DNA from: Roseiarcus sp963835885
Lineage (GTDB): Bacteria > Pseudomonadota > Alphaproteobacteria > Rhizobiales > Beijerinckiaceae
Assembly: GCA_963835885.1 (NCBI GenBank)
Contig: CAWIHF010000023.1
Coordinates: forward strand, 5,151-69,150
Length of the DNA stretch: 64,000 nt
Reading direction: 5' to 3'
Shown here: positions 37,710-47,070 of the stretch, one piece after another
Position numbering within the stretch: position 1 is the stretch's first letter
Layout: each line of letters begins with the position of its first letter
Made by a program: the position numbers and the translations under genes
The notes under the pieces: generated by a model
What the model was told of the DNA's origin: nothing
Databases searched by the model: none
Seen by the model: only the letters and a program-made list of their open reading frames with translations

Positions 37710-38561
37710 ATGCAGACGCCGATCATCGACACGCACCTCCACCTCATCGATCGCGAGCGGTTGAGCTACCCGTGGCTCGCCGGCGTTGCCGCGCTCGACC
37801 GTGACTTCCACTACGCGACATACGCGGCCGAGGCGCGTCGCTGTGGGATCACCGACGTTCTCCACATGGAGGTCGACGTCGCTCCTGGCGACATCGAGAC
37901 CGAGACGCGCAAAGTCGCGGCGCTCGCCCTCGAGGCGGGCAGCCTGCTGCGCGGCGCAATCAGCTCCTGCCGGCCGGAGGACGACGGGTTCCCCGCCTTC
38001 CTCGAGCGCCAGCTCGCCGATCCGTTCGTCAAGGGGTTTCGCCGCGTCCTGCACGTCGTCCCAGACGATCTCAGCGAGAGGCCCGTCTTTCGCGACAACC
38101 TGCGGCGGCTCGCCGGAGCGGGCCGCCCGTTCGATCTTTGCGTGCGGGCGGACCAAATCGATAAGGCGATTGCGCTCGCCGACGCCGCTCCCGGAGTCCA
38201 GTTCGTCCTCGACCATTGCGGCGTGCCGGCGATCAAGGACCGCGCCGAGCATCCCTGGCGCGAAAAGATCGAGGAGATCGCCCGGCGGCCGAACGTTGCG
38301 GTCAAGGTTTCCGGGGTGGTCGCCTACGCCGATCCGGCGGCTTGGACGGTCGACGACATTCGTCCCTATGTCGAGCATACGATCGCAAGCTTCGGCTGGG
38401 ACCGCGTGGTCTGGGGCAGCGACTGGCCGGTCTGCACCCTGACGGCCTCGCTGTCGACCTGGATAGCGGCGATCCACGCTCTGACGCTCGGCTGTTCTCC
38501 CGGCGAGCGCGAGCGCCTGTTCAGCGTCAACGCGCGTCGCATCTGGCGCCTGGCGAACTGA
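37710..38561 (+). CDS. Amidohydrolase-family lactonase-like hydrolase
   Basis: This is 283 residues from ATG 37710. The metal-dependent hydrolase pattern is present: N-terminal IIDTHLHLIDRERLSYPWL (HxH), DFHYATYAAEARRCGITDVL, FVLDHCGVPAIKD (His) and VVWGSDWPVCTL (Asp). This is the group containing L-rhamnono- and L-fuconolactonases and 2-pyrone-4,6-dicarboxylate lactonase. With the mutarotase, dehydrogenase and dehydratase genes of the divergent operon, opening of a sugar lactone is the best guess. It is followed 22 bases later by MaoC (2). Confidence 0.92.
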   Translation: MQTPIIDTHLHLIDRERLSYPWLAGVAALDRDFHYATYAAEARRCGITDVLHMEVDVAPGDIETETRKVAALALEAGSLLRGAISSCRPEDDGFPAFLERQLADPFVKGFRRVLHVVPDDLSERPVFRDNLRRLAGAGRPFDLCVRADQIDKAIALADAAPGVQFVLDHCGVPAIKDRAEHPWREKIEEIARRPNVAVKVSGVVAYADPAAWTVDDIRPYVEHTIASFGWDRVVWGSDWPVCTLTASLSTWIAAIHALTLGCSPGERERLFSVNARRIWRLAN

Positions 38562-38583
38562 CCGGACAGGGGAGCAGAAGCCC

Positions 38584-39134
<551 letters not shown>

Positions 39135-39138
<4 letters not shown>

Positions 39139-40280
39139 GCGGCGGCCTGCTCGACGGGCTCCTCGTCCTCGACATGAGCCGGTTCCTGTCGGGGCCGTTC
39201 GCCGCCCTCAGGCTCGGCGACCTCGGCGCGCGGGTGATCAAGATCGAGCGTCCCGATGGGGGCGACCTCTGCCGCCGGCTCTATCTCACCGACACGGAGA
39301 TCGGCGGCGACTCGACGCTCTTTCACGCCATCAACCGCGGCAAGCTCGGCTTCGCCGCCGACTTCAAGGACGCAGCCGACGTCGCGGCGGTCAATGGCTT
39401 GATCGCCAAAGCGGACGTGCTCATCCAGAATTTTCGTCCCGGCGTCATCGAGCGGCTCGGCCTCGACTATCGAGCTGCGAAAGCGGTCAATCCGGGCATC
39501 GTCTACGCGTCCATCACCGGCTATGGCGAGGATGGACCCTGGGCGATGCTGCCGGGCCAGGACCTGCTCGCCCAGGCGCGCGCCGGCCTCATGTGGCTGA
39601 ACGGCGATCACGATCAGGGCCCGGTGCCGTTCGGCCTGGCGATCGCCGACCTGCTGGCCGGCGGCGCCGTCGTCCAGGGCGTGCTCGCCGCGCTGGTGCG
39701 GCGCGGCCGGACGGGGGAGGGCGCCCATATCGAGACGAGCCTGCTCGAGGCGCTGGTCGACTTCCAGTTCGAGGTCTTGACGACCTACCTGAACGATGGC
39801 GGCCGCACGCCGGAGCGCTCAAGATTCCGCAACGCGCACGCCTACCTCGCCGCGCCCTACGGCGTCTACCAGACGCGCGATGGCTGGCTTGCGATCGCCA
39901 TGACGCCGCTCGACACGCTGGCGAAAGTCCTCGATTTGCCGGCGATCGGCGGGCTTCCGCCGAGCGCCGGGTTCGACCGGCGCGACGAGGTGAAGCGCGC
40001 CATCGCCGACCATCTGGCGAGCCGTTCGACCGCCGATTGGCTCGATCGCCTGCAGCCGGCGGACATCTGGTGTGCCGAGGTGCTGGACTGGCCGGCGCTA
40101 TTCGCCAGCGAAGCCTTCCGCCGGATGGACATGCTCCAGACAGTCGTGCGCCGCAACGGACATCCGGTCCGGACCACCCGCTTGCCGATCCGCGTCGACG
40201 GGCGGCGCGAAAACTGTTCTTCCGCCGCCCCGCGGATCGGCGAGCACACCGCCGCGCTCCGGGCGGAATTCGGAATCTAG
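39135..40280 (+). CDS. Family III CoA-transferase (CaiB/BaiF type)
   Basis: This is 381 residues from ATG 39135. Family signatures are VLDMSRFLSGPFAALRLGDL, GARVIKIERPDGGD, QNFRPGVIERLGLDY and VYASITGYGEDGPW with the following PGQDLLAQARAGLM (the catalytic Asp). GEGAHIETSLLEALVDFQFE completes the pattern. Family members swap CoA between carboxylic acids, for example oxalyl, carnityl, mesaconyl or succinyl esters. It is coupled to MaoC (2), which implies activation of an acid product followed by hydration or dehydration. Confidence 0.95.
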
Positions 40281-40759
40281 CGACGACGGCGCCAATTCCT
40301 GACTCCTGCAAGACGCCTCAAGACCGGATCGCGCGCCCCGCCTTCGGCGATCGGAACGGCGGGCCGAGACGCCTGATGATGAGGGCCACTCCCCTGGTAA
40401 CAGGGGGAAGAACAGGGGGAAAGGCGGCCATCCGGCCGGGCTATTTGGCGTATAAGCGCAAAATAGCAATGGGTTACGCTAAAACGTGGCGCTCGAGGAT
40501 AAGCACAATAACAGGAGCTTATCAGGGAGCGGTTTTGCCCTTATCAGGGGGATAACAGGGAGCGTTCTGGCGATAACAGGCAAACGCCATTCCAAACGGC
40601 GGAAGCGCGCCGGGGACTTTGAAACGGGCTGTCCGGACATCCTCGCAGGCGCGCGGAGAGGAGCCCCAAAAGGATAGAAATTCTATCCTTTTGCCCAGCT
40701 TCGGAGCGCCAGCAGAGCTGGGGAAGGAAAGCGACCGGCTTTCACGGTCAATCATCTGG
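40281..40759. other. Intergenic region with clustered AACAGG/ATCAGGG repeats
   Basis: No gene is seen. Between 40396 and 40580 there are at least seven short units: GGTAACAGGGGG, GAACAGGGGG, CAATAACAGGAG, CTTATCAGGGAG, CCTTATCAGGGG, GATAACAGGGAG and GATAACAGG. An inverted 12-bp palindrome is at 40668-40692. A decayed CCCAGCTTCG...GAGCTGGGGAAGG palindrome is at about 40694-40727. Composition differs from the flanking operons and marks the edge of the accessory region. Confidence 0.55.
40668..40692. terminator. Perfect 12-bp inverted repeat (candidate bidirectional terminator)
   Basis: AAAAGGATAGAA, one central A, then TTCTATCCTTTT. With A-rich and T-rich ends it could terminate transcripts from either side. 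A DNA-binding site is an alternative. It stands 118 bases before the antitoxin gene. Confidence 0.4.
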
Positions 40760-40776
40760 TACGGATTCATTCCGTA
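40760..40776 (+). promoter_or_regulatory. Toxin-antitoxin operator palindrome
   Basis: TACGGA-TTCAT-TCCGTA lies 34 bases before the antitoxin start and overlaps a TATGCT that could serve as the -10 box. Short palindromes in this place are usual autorepression sites of DUF1778/GNAT modules. Confidence 0.5.
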
Positions 40777-40809
40777 TGCTATCGTAAGGCGAAAACTTAG
40801 GGAATTTCC

Positions 40810-41085
40810 ATGCCCCGCGCCCTGACCGACAACGGCCGCGTCGAATTGCGGCTCCGCCCCGAAGACAAGGCGATGCTGATCCGCGCCGCTTCGTTCAAGC
40901 GGGTCGATCTGACCGGCTACATTCTCGGCGCCGTGCTGCCGAAGGCCGAAGCGGATATCGCCGAGGCCGAACGGCTCGCGCTTTCGGAGCGCGATTCGCT
41001 GCGTGTCCTGGCGCTCCTGGAAAATCCGCCGGCGGCTCCTGACCGTCTCGTCCGCGCCGCAAAGGCCGGCTTCACGCTGCCGTGA
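40810..41085 (+). CDS. DUF1778 (TacA-like) antitoxin
   Basis: This is a 91-residue protein. The N-terminal ribbon-helix-helix has GRVELRLRPEDKAMLIRAAS and FKRVDLTGYILGAVLPKAEA. The acidic C-terminal part (AERLALSERDSLRVLALLEN) ends in FTLP and would wrap the toxin. It matches DUF1778 antitoxins, which neutralise a GNAT acetyltransferase toxin and repress their own promoter as a complex. The toxin gene overlaps its stop codon (GTGA at 41082-41085). Confidence 0.93.
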   Translation: MPRALTDNGRVELRLRPEDKAMLIRAASFKRVDLTGYILGAVLPKAEADIAEAERLALSERDSLRVLALLENPPAAPDRLVRAAKAGFTLP

Positions 41086-41606
41086 CGGCGCTCGTCTGGG
41101 ACGAAGCGCCGATCGCCAAGCGACACGACCGCGCCGCCTTCGATTGCGGCGATGCCGATCTCAACCTCTATCTGCAAAAGTTCGCGCGCCAGAACCATGA
41201 AAGCGGCGGCGCAAAATGCTTCATCGCCGCGCCGTCCGCCGCGCCGGCGCGGATTCTCGGCTTCTATACGCTTAGCCCCGCGTCGATCGAATACAGACGG
41301 ACGCCGGCGCTCGCGAAGAAAGGCCTCGCTCGCGACGACGTGCCGGTGTTCCGCCTCGGCCGCCTCGCCGTCGATCGAACGGTGCAGAGCCGGGGCCTCG
41401 GCGGCGCTCTCTTGTTGCGCGCCGCCGACCGCTGCATCCGCGTCGCGCAGGACGTCGGCGGCGTCGCCTTGCTCATCGACGCCAAGAACGATCGCGCCGC
41501 GCGCTGGTACGAAAGCTATGGCGCTCTGCGCATGGACGATCGCCCGCTTTCCCTCGTCCTGCCGCTCGCCACGGCGGCCGACGCGCTCAAGCGCCAAACC
41601 GAGTGA
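41082..41606 (+). CDS. GNAT-family acetyltransferase toxin (TacT-like)
   Basis: This is 174 residues with GTG start 41082 inside the antitoxin stop. Conserved toxin features are HDRAAFDCGDADLNLYLQKF (the FDCG region), ILGFYTLSPASIEYRR, VPVFRLGRLAVDRTVQSRGL (acetyl-CoA binding with QSRGLGG), ALLLRAADRCIRVAQDVGGV and RWYESYGAL with the catalytic-type Tyr. TacT-type toxins acetylate the amino group of charged tRNAs and block translation. The pair looks intact and is the first accessory module after the catabolic region. Confidence 0.93.
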   Translation: MTALVWDEAPIAKRHDRAAFDCGDADLNLYLQKFARQNHESGGAKCFIAAPSAAPARILGFYTLSPASIEYRRTPALAKKGLARDDVPVFRLGRLAVDRTVQSRGLGGALLLRAADRCIRVAQDVGGVALLIDAKNDRAARWYESYGALRMDDRPLSLVLPLATAADALKRQTE

Positions 41607-41623
41607 ACGAGCCAGTCGCCAAT

Positions 41624-41704
41624 TCCTTCTCCCCGCCTGCGGGGAGAAGAGCCTGCCCCCCGGGCTTCGACCCGGGGGTGGCCGCGTAGCGGCCGGATGA
41701 GGGG
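41624..41704 (+). repeat. Dispersed palindrome, type CCTTCTCCCCGC...GGCCGGATGAGGG
   Basis: TTCCTTCTCCCCGCCTGCGG with its inverted GGGGAGAAG is followed by CCCGGGCTTCGACCCGGG and GTAGCGGCCGGATGAGGGG. It is the same family as 27879-27932. It follows the toxin gene and may end its transcript. Confidence 0.8.
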
Positions 41705-41863
41705 CTTGCGCCGCCCCTCGCCCTCTCCGCGCAATCCCCGGGTCAATCCGTGTGAGGACGAGGGGGAGGACGCGGCTGACGAAAACATTAAGTGAAAGAC
41801 GGGTGAACTGCACCCCTCGGCTGAGACACTGGATTTGAGTGACAAAGCGTTAGTTGTGTCCTT

Positions 41864-41991
41864 TCAGACGGTTTCGGTTTGGCGGAGTTCGGCTTCGAAC
41901 TCAACCGGGGGTTTGTAGCCGAGCGCCGAATGCAGCCGGCCTCAATTATAGACGTTTTCGAGGAAGGCGCCGATATCAGTTCGGGCCTCGT
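41864..41991 (-). pseudogene. IS3 transposase OrfB, detached C-terminal fragment
   Basis: Read on the minus strand it gives the end of the integrase domain: DIGAFLENVYN, an in-frame stop, then GRLHSALGYKPPVEFEAELR. The block HSALGYKPP is the hallmark C-terminus of IS3 transposases. It continues directly from the reading frame at 45268 once the inner element is removed. Confidence 0.85.
41973..41991. repeat. 19-bp target site duplication (left copy; right copy 45250-45268)
   Basis: ATATCAGTTCGGGCCTCGT is repeated exactly at both edges of the inner element, inside the IS3 orfB sequence. Long target duplications are characteristic of IS1202-type elements. Confidence 0.9.
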
Positions 41992-42055
41992 GTCGGTAGC
42001 AGATGATATGTCCGGTTTAGGGAGCGCACGATCTGTCCGGTAGCCTCGGCCCTTT

Positions 42056-43225
42056 TTGGAGGGGGTTGGATGCGCCGGACGGAAGCCCTTCAGGGTGTGC
42101 GTATTGGGCCGCTACGAGGCGGCGGAGTTCAACCCGTTGGAAGCAGCGGCGTTGCTTGGGGTGAGCGAGCGGACGTTTCGGCGCTGGCAGGCGCGTTACG
42201 AGGAGGACGACGAGGCTGGGTTACTGGACCGGCGGCTTGGCAAGGCGTCTGGGAAGCGGGTTCCGGTCGACCGGGAGCAGGAGGTCGAGGCGCTTTACCG
42301 ACAGCGTTATGCGGGGTTCCGAGCCAAGCACTTCCATGAGCATCTGGTGAAGGATCACGGTTTCGCCTGGGGCTACACGTTGACCAAGACGTTTCTGCAG
42401 TCGCGCGGGCTTTTGCCGAAGGCGCCGCGCAAGGGCGCGCATCGCCGGAAGCGGGAGCGCCGGCCGTTGCCGGGGATGATGCTGCATCAGGACGGCTCGC
42501 GACACGTCTGGCTCGAAGGCCAGCCGGCGCTCGATCTCATTGCGACGTTGGACGACGCGACCGGGGCGATCTATTCGGCGGTTCTGGTCGAGGAGGAGGG
42601 TACGGCTTCGACGTTCCGGGCGCTGAAAGAGACGTTCGGGGCCCACGGGCTGCCGATGAGCCTCTATACGGATCGCGGTTCACACTACTTCCATACCGCC
42701 GAGGCGGGCGGCAAGATCGACCGCAGCCGCCTGACGCAGGTGGGCCGGGCGCTCGAGCAACTCGGCGTCGAGCATATCGGGGCCTATTCGCCGCAGGCGC
42801 GCGGGCGCTCGGAGCGGGCGTTCCAGACCTTGCAGGAGCGGCTGGTGAAGGAGCTCAAGCTCGCCGGGATCACGGCGATCGAGGCGGCCAACGCGTTCAT
42901 CCGCGAGGTCTATCTGCCCGCCCACAACGAGCGCTTCGCGGTCGCGCCGGCGCAGCCCGGTTCGGCCTTCACCCCGATCCCGGGCGTCGACCTCGATGAG
43001 ATCCTGTGCGTGCAGGAGGAGCGCCAGGTCGGCAACGACAATTGCGTGTCCTACCGCACGCTCAAACTGCAGATCCCGGAGAGCCCGCTGCGGCCGCACT
43101 TCGTCAAGGCGAGGGTCAAGGTCCATCACTATCCGGATGGCTCGCACGCCGTCTTTTACGGCCCGCGCTGCATCGGCCGCTACGACCAGAAAGGAGCGAT
43201 CCGGGACGCGAAAAACGCCGCTTAA
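42056..43225 (+). CDS. ISNCY/IS1202-family transposase
   Basis: This is about 389 residues from TTG 42056. A later start is possible because the first residues are not conserved-looking. The helix-turn-helix has NPLEAAALLGVSERTFRRWQ. The DDE core includes MMLHQDGSRHVWLEGQPALD (Asp), SLYTDRGSHYFHTAEAGG (Asp) and YSPQARGRSERAFQTLQERL (Glu region). The C-terminal KVHHYPDGSHAVFYGP is an SH3-like segment found in these transposases. The gene is intact. The group II intron begins 35 bases after its stop, within a terminator-like stem. Confidence 0.9.
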   Translation: MEGVGCAGRKPFRVCVLGRYEAAEFNPLEAAALLGVSERTFRRWQARYEEDDEAGLLDRRLGKASGKRVPVDREQEVEALYRQRYAGFRAKHFHEHLVKDHGFAWGYTLTKTFLQSRGLLPKAPRKGAHRRKRERRPLPGMMLHQDGSRHVWLEGQPALDLIATLDDATGAIYSAVLVEEEGTASTFRALKETFGAHGLPMSLYTDRGSHYFHTAEAGGKIDRSRLTQVGRALEQLGVEHIGAYSPQARGRSERAFQTLQERLVKELKLAGITAIEAANAFIREVYLPAHNERFAVAPAQPGSAFTPIPGVDLDEILCVQEERQVGNDNCVSYRTLKLQIPESPLRPHFVKARVKVHHYPDGSHAVFYGPRCIGRYDQKGAIRDAKNAA

Positions 43226-43812
43226 ATCCGCTCGGTGGCGCGCCTGTGGGACTGTGGACGTGTGCCGCAGAGGCACGGAAAGGAGTTCGGCAATGAACTG
43301 AACGCTGAACCGTGGCGTGAAGCTGCGCAGGAGATGATGGTAGGCCCATCGGGATCGGCTTTCAGGAGCAGGTCTCAAACCAGTCCGAGCTGCTGCGGTC
43401 AAAAGCCGTGGTGGTGAACGTCGGATCAAAAGTCCCGGGATGGATCTGGGGCAGGTGGGTGTCCGGAAGCCGAGCGGAAGCAAACCCTCGAAGACGCGTC
43501 GATAACCATACGTGCCGTCAAAACCAGAGGCGGTCCACATCTCTGGGATCAGCCCGCCGAGAGCCTGATGACCGGGCGGGCGGCGACCGGCGTATAGGGG
43601 GCGGGAGCCGGACACAGGCTGTTGCGCGGAACTGCGGGAACCAGCTCTTGGATGCCAAGGGAGAAGCACAAGCGGCGCACACCGCGAGGCGAGAGTACCG
43701 AAGCCAAGAGCTGAGTTGGATCGGCCTATAGTAGCGAGGAAGGCTTCGTAATGGGGCTGGAGCGAAGGGGCCGAGTCAGGTGGTCGTAGGGATCGAAGCA
43801 ACTGGGAACAGG

Positions 43813-45072
43813 ATGACGACGACAAATACGACGAACAAGCCCTTCTTGATCGAGAAGTGGCGAGTGTACGAAGCCTATAAAGCGGTCAAATCCAACCAGG
43901 GTGCGGCCGGCGTGGATGGTCAGACGATCGAGGCATTCGAGGCCGACTTGAAGGGAAACCTTTATAAAATCTGGAATTGGATGAGCTCGGGAACCTACTT
44001 TCCGCCGCCAGTCCGCGCTGTCTCCATTCCTAAGAAGAGTGGGGGCGAAAGGATTTTGGGTGTGCCCACCGTAAGCGACCGGATCGCGCAGATGGTGGTC
44101 AAACAACTGATTGAGCCGGATCTCGATCCCATATTCCTGTCGGACTCCTACGGCTACAGGCCGAATAAATCGGCGCTGGATGCGGTAGGCGTCACGCGCA
44201 AGCGGTGCTGGAAATATGACTGGGTCCTTGAATTCGACATCAAAGGTCTGTTCGACAACATCACGCACGACCTGCTGCTTAAGGCCGTTCGGAAACATGT
44301 GAAGTGCAAGTGGGCGCTGATCTATATCGAAAGATGGCTGACAGCGCCCATGGAACAGGACGGAACAACGATCGCGCGAGATCGCGGCACCCCACAAGGG
44401 GGCGTGATCAGCCCGATCCTTGCCAACCTGTTCCTGCATTACGCATTCGATCTCTGGATGCGGCGGGCCTACCCGGACCTCCCATGGTGTCGGTACGCGG
44501 ACGATGGGCTGGTTCATTGCCGAACTGAGCACGAAGCGGAAGCGGTCAAGACCGCGCTCCAAGCCCGGTTGTCGGAATGTCGGCTCGAACTGCATCCCAC
44601 CAAAACAAGGATCGTCTACTGCAAGGTCACAGGCCACCGGGGCATGTACCCGAACGTCAAGTTTGACTTTCTCGGGTACTGCTTCCGGCCCCGACGGGTC
44701 CTGCGTCCGTCAGACCGAAAGGTGGTCGGCGGATTCACGCCGGCGGTGAGTTCCACGGCACTGAAGGCGATGCGCGCGGCGATCCGGGACTTGAACATTC
44801 GGCGAAGTACGCAGGTGTCGTTGGCCGACATCGCCCGGAAGCTCAATCCGCTCCTTCGGGGGTGGATTGCCTATTACGGGCGGTACACGCCCTCGGCGCT
44901 GTCCGCACTGTTCCGGTACGTAAATCTTACGCTACTGGCCTGGGTGCGACGGAAGTTCAAGCGCTACAAGGGGCACAAAGTTCGCGCCGCCGGCTTCGTT
45001 GAAAAGCTGGCACGAACACGCCCTGACCTCTTCGTGCACTGGCGTCTCGGCATGACCGGTGCGTTTGCCTGA
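43813..45072 (+). CDS. ltrA: Group II intron reverse transcriptase/maturase
   Basis: This is 419 residues from ATG 43813 (an in-frame GTG at 43780 would add 11). The fingers/palm region shows SNQGAAGVDGQTIEAFEADL, SGGERILGVPTVSDRIAQMV, DSYGYRPNKSALDAV, LEFDIKGLFDNITHDLL, GTPQGGVISPILANLFLHYA and the active site WCRYADDGLVH. The maturase domain includes IARKLNPLLRGWIAYYGRYT. No HNH endonuclease follows, as in several bacterial intron classes. It assists splicing and copies the intron into new DNA sites. Confidence 0.95.
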   Translation: MTTTNTTNKPFLIEKWRVYEAYKAVKSNQGAAGVDGQTIEAFEADLKGNLYKIWNWMSSGTYFPPPVRAVSIPKKSGGERILGVPTVSDRIAQMVVKQLIEPDLDPIFLSDSYGYRPNKSALDAVGVTRKRCWKYDWVLEFDIKGLFDNITHDLLLKAVRKHVKCKWALIYIERWLTAPMEQDGTTIARDRGTPQGGVISPILANLFLHYAFDLWMRRAYPDLPWCRYADDGLVHCRTEHEAEAVKTALQARLSECRLELHPTKTRIVYCKVTGHRGMYPNVKFDFLGYCFRPRRVLRPSDRKVVGGFTPAVSSTALKAMRAAIRDLNIRRSTQVSLADIARKLNPLLRGWIAYYGRYTPSALSALFRYVNLTLLAWVRRKFKRYKGHKVRAAGFVEKLARTRPDLFVHWRLGMTGAFA

Positions 45073-45075
45073 TGG

Positions 45076-45109
45076 GAGCCCAGTGAGGCGAGAGTCTCAC
45101 GCTGGGTTC
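45076..45109 (+). ncRNA. Group II intron domain V
   Basis: This is a 34-nt hairpin GAGCCCAGTGAGGCGAGAGT and onward, closed by CTGGGTTC, with the GAGA tetraloop-type tip and the bulge expected of the catalytic core. Domain VI follows (GCTGGCGGTGCAACTCCGCC) with a bulged A in CCTACTC as branch-point candidate. Confidence 0.85.
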
Positions 45110-45252
45110 TGCGAGAGGCTGGCGGTGCAACTCCGCCGGCCTACTCACCAACGCAAACGCGTTGCCCACAGTCCCACAGGAAGAACAGAAGCAGAAGAAG
45201 CGGACATTTGATGTGCTACCAAAACCGGACAAGTTAATTCGCTATCGACATA

Positions 45253-45999
45253 TCAGTTCGGGCCTCGTCGATCGACGCATAAATTTTGCCGTTCACTTCT
45301 TCCTCCTTCAGGGTGCGGCATGAAGCGCTCGGCCTTGGCGTTGTCATATGGGTTGCCGGCGCGGCTCATGCTGATGCGAATGCCTCTCGCCTCTAACTTC
45401 TCGCCATAGTCGGCGCAGGCGTATTGCACGCCCCGGTCGGAGTGATGGATGAGGCCGGGTTGTGGGTTTCGGGCGGTCAAGGCCATGTCGAGCGCTTCGA
45501 TCGCCAGGCTCGCTTCCAGATGGTCGGCCAGCGCCCAGCCGATCACCTTGCGCGAAAAGGCGTCGAGAACGACGGCCAGATAGACGAACTGCCCGGCCAG
45601 CCGGACATAAGTAATGTCGGCGACCCAGATCTGATCGAGCCCTGTCGGGACAAGACCGCGCGTCAGATTGGCAACGATGGGGAACTCATGCCGGCTGTTG
45701 GTGGCGTAGGGAACGAACGGCTTCTGGCGCAGGCAGAGCAGATTGTCCTCGCGCATGAGGCGCAGGACATGCTTGTGATTGACCTTCAGGCCATGGATAC
45801 GCCAGAGCTCTCGGCAGACCCGCCGATAGCCATAGAAGCGGTTGTCGAGCGCGATCTTCTGGATTTTGTCGCGCAGATCCGTCTCCGTCCGCTGCGGCGC
45901 ACGAACCTCGCCAAAGCGATAGAAGCCGGCGCGCGACACGCTGCCGAGCAGGCACAGATGCTCGACCGAGGGGGCGCCTTGCGTCTCCTGCGCGGTCAT
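45253..45999 (-). pseudogene. IS3-family transposase OrfB (main part, disrupted)
   Basis: ATG 45999 overlaps the orfA stop (ATGA). The integrase core is clear: FYGYRRVCRELWRIHGLKVN, QIWVADITYVRLAGQFVYLA (first Asp), GLIHHSDRGVQYACADYGEK (second Asp) and SRAGNPYDNAKAERF (Glu). After ERF the frame shifts near 45322. The proper continuation, TLKEEEVNGKIYASIDEAR, is in the next frame and then runs into the 19-bp duplication. The detached end is at 41864-41991. Confidence 0.88.
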
Positions 46000-46397
46000 T
46001 TCTTCGATGACCGCGTAGATGGCGTCGCGCGAGACGGCCGGTCCCGCGCGTCGATGAGCCGCAAGGCTTCGCGAAAAAAATCGAGGTCCATCTGCTGCTT
46101 GCCGATCTTGCGCTCGAGCTCGGCAATCCGCGCTTGCGCCCGCGCCAAGTCGGTGAGCGGAGCCGGCGTAGCCGGCGCAGCGTCCGGGCTGGCGCGGGCG
46201 CCGCCCGGCTTACGACCGCGCTTGCGGTTCAGCCCGGCCGCGCCAAGCTTGCGATAGGCCGCCCGCCATTCATAAAGCAGCTTGCGCTTGATCTTCAGCT
46301 CCTCCGCGACCGCCGCGACCCGCTCCCCAGCCTCGAGCCGAAGAACCACCGCTTGCTTGAACTCGGTCGAAAATGTGCGCATCCCTTGCTGTGACAT
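45996..46397 (-). CDS. IS3-family transposase OrfA
   Basis: This is a 133-residue protein starting at ATG 46397. The helix-turn-helix has FSTEFKQAVVLRLEAGERVA, AVAEELKIKRKLLYEWRAAY, and a leucine-zipper-like tail ARAQARIAELERKIGKQQMD with LDFFREALRLID. It provides DNA binding for the OrfAB transposase made by frameshifting. It is intact, but its partner frame is not. Confidence 0.92.
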   Translation of the reverse strand: MSQQGMRTFSTEFKQAVVLRLEAGERVAAVAEELKIKRKLLYEWRAAYRKLGAAGLNRKRGRKPGGARASPDAAPATPAPLTDLARAQARIAELERKIGKQQMDLDFFREALRLIDARDRPSRATPSTRSSKK

Positions 46398-46441
46398 GGA
46401 GCCTCTTAACAGGCCGTGTCACTCAATTCGGATGTGTCTCA

Positions 46442-47070
46442 CTTTAGGGGGTCAGTACACGGGCCCGTCACCGTAATTCCCGTAATTCCGTCGTTATGCT
46501 GAGCCTGACGGTGTGGCGGATGCAGCGGCGGGAGGCTGAGGAAGCGCGGGCGTGACCGTTCCCGCCTCGGCGGCGTTTTGATGTCGCGGCCGCCTGGATC
46601 GCGGGCGCCTGCCGGTGGCCAACTCAGGATGAGAGCAGTATGGGAGTGACAATTCTGAGGAGTGTGAGCGCGATCACAGCGGCTGTCGTGATTCCATCCT
46701 AAAACGAGACCCAGCGGGTTTCTGTCCGGTGTTAGCCCGACAAAGCTTGGGTTGGCGGCGGCGCCGCCAATCTATTTGACGCTCGCCAATTTCACCGAGC
46801 AGGAATGAAGAACATAAAGGATACGACCAAAGGGCGGAAGCTTTCGAGAAAACGGCCAAGGTCCGGGTGACACCGCGGTGTCGGGGATGGCGCTGAGCGT
46901 CGCCAAACCGGGCGTCATCAGAAGGCGGACGCTTCGCGCTTTCACTGCGGCCGAGATGGATCAGATTTCGGCGAAGGTTTCCTCGAATGTTCCGGTGAGC
47001 AATCCTTCAAACCGAGACCCGTTGATGAAGTAAGGCTTGTTTCCGAAGCAGACAGGAAGGAGGAGACGCC
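46442..47070. other. Intergenic region, nothing recognised
   Basis: These 629 bases lie between the IS3 end and the barrel-protein pseudogene. There are only short open frames without family signatures. Ribosome binding site CAGGAAGGAGGAG (47050-47062) belongs to the following gene. Confidence 0.5.

Larger units (their letters stand above)
43260..45148 (+). mobile_element. Group II intron
   Basis: The 5' boundary is GTGTG at 43260 (GTGYG consensus), preceded by exon CTGTGGGACTGTGGAC. The 3' boundary is CTACTCAC at 45148 after domains V and VI. About 500 bases of structured RNA precede a reverse-transcriptase gene. Flanking exon halves contain a perfect 15-bp inverted repeat (43243-43257 and 45166-45180), so before insertion the site was a stem-loop. 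Both ends and the catalytic domain appear intact. Confidence 0.85.
41992..45249 (+). mobile_element. IS1202/ISNCY-type element carrying a group II intron
   Basis: Terminal repeats GTCGGTAGCAGATGATATGT (left) and GTCGATAGCGAATTAACTTG (right, read inward) both lead into TGTCCGGTTT. The element contains one transposase gene (42056-43225) and, after it, a complete group II intron. Without the intron it would be about 1.37 kb, a normal size. The 19-bp target duplication shows that it arrived inside the IS3 element. Confidence 0.88.
41822..46441 (-). mobile_element. IS3-family element, split by a later insertion
   Basis: Terminal inverted repeats TGAGACACTGGATTTGAGTG (41822) and TGAGACACATCCGAATTGAG (read inward from 46441) bound a 4.62 kb stretch. 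Removing the inner 3258-bp element and one 19-bp target copy leaves about 1343 bp, normal for IS3 elements. The orfA and orfB genes run on the minus strand. orfB is cut by the inner element, frameshifted near 45322 and has an in-frame TGA near 41949, so the element is dead. No convincing target duplication is seen at its own ends. Confidence 0.88.
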
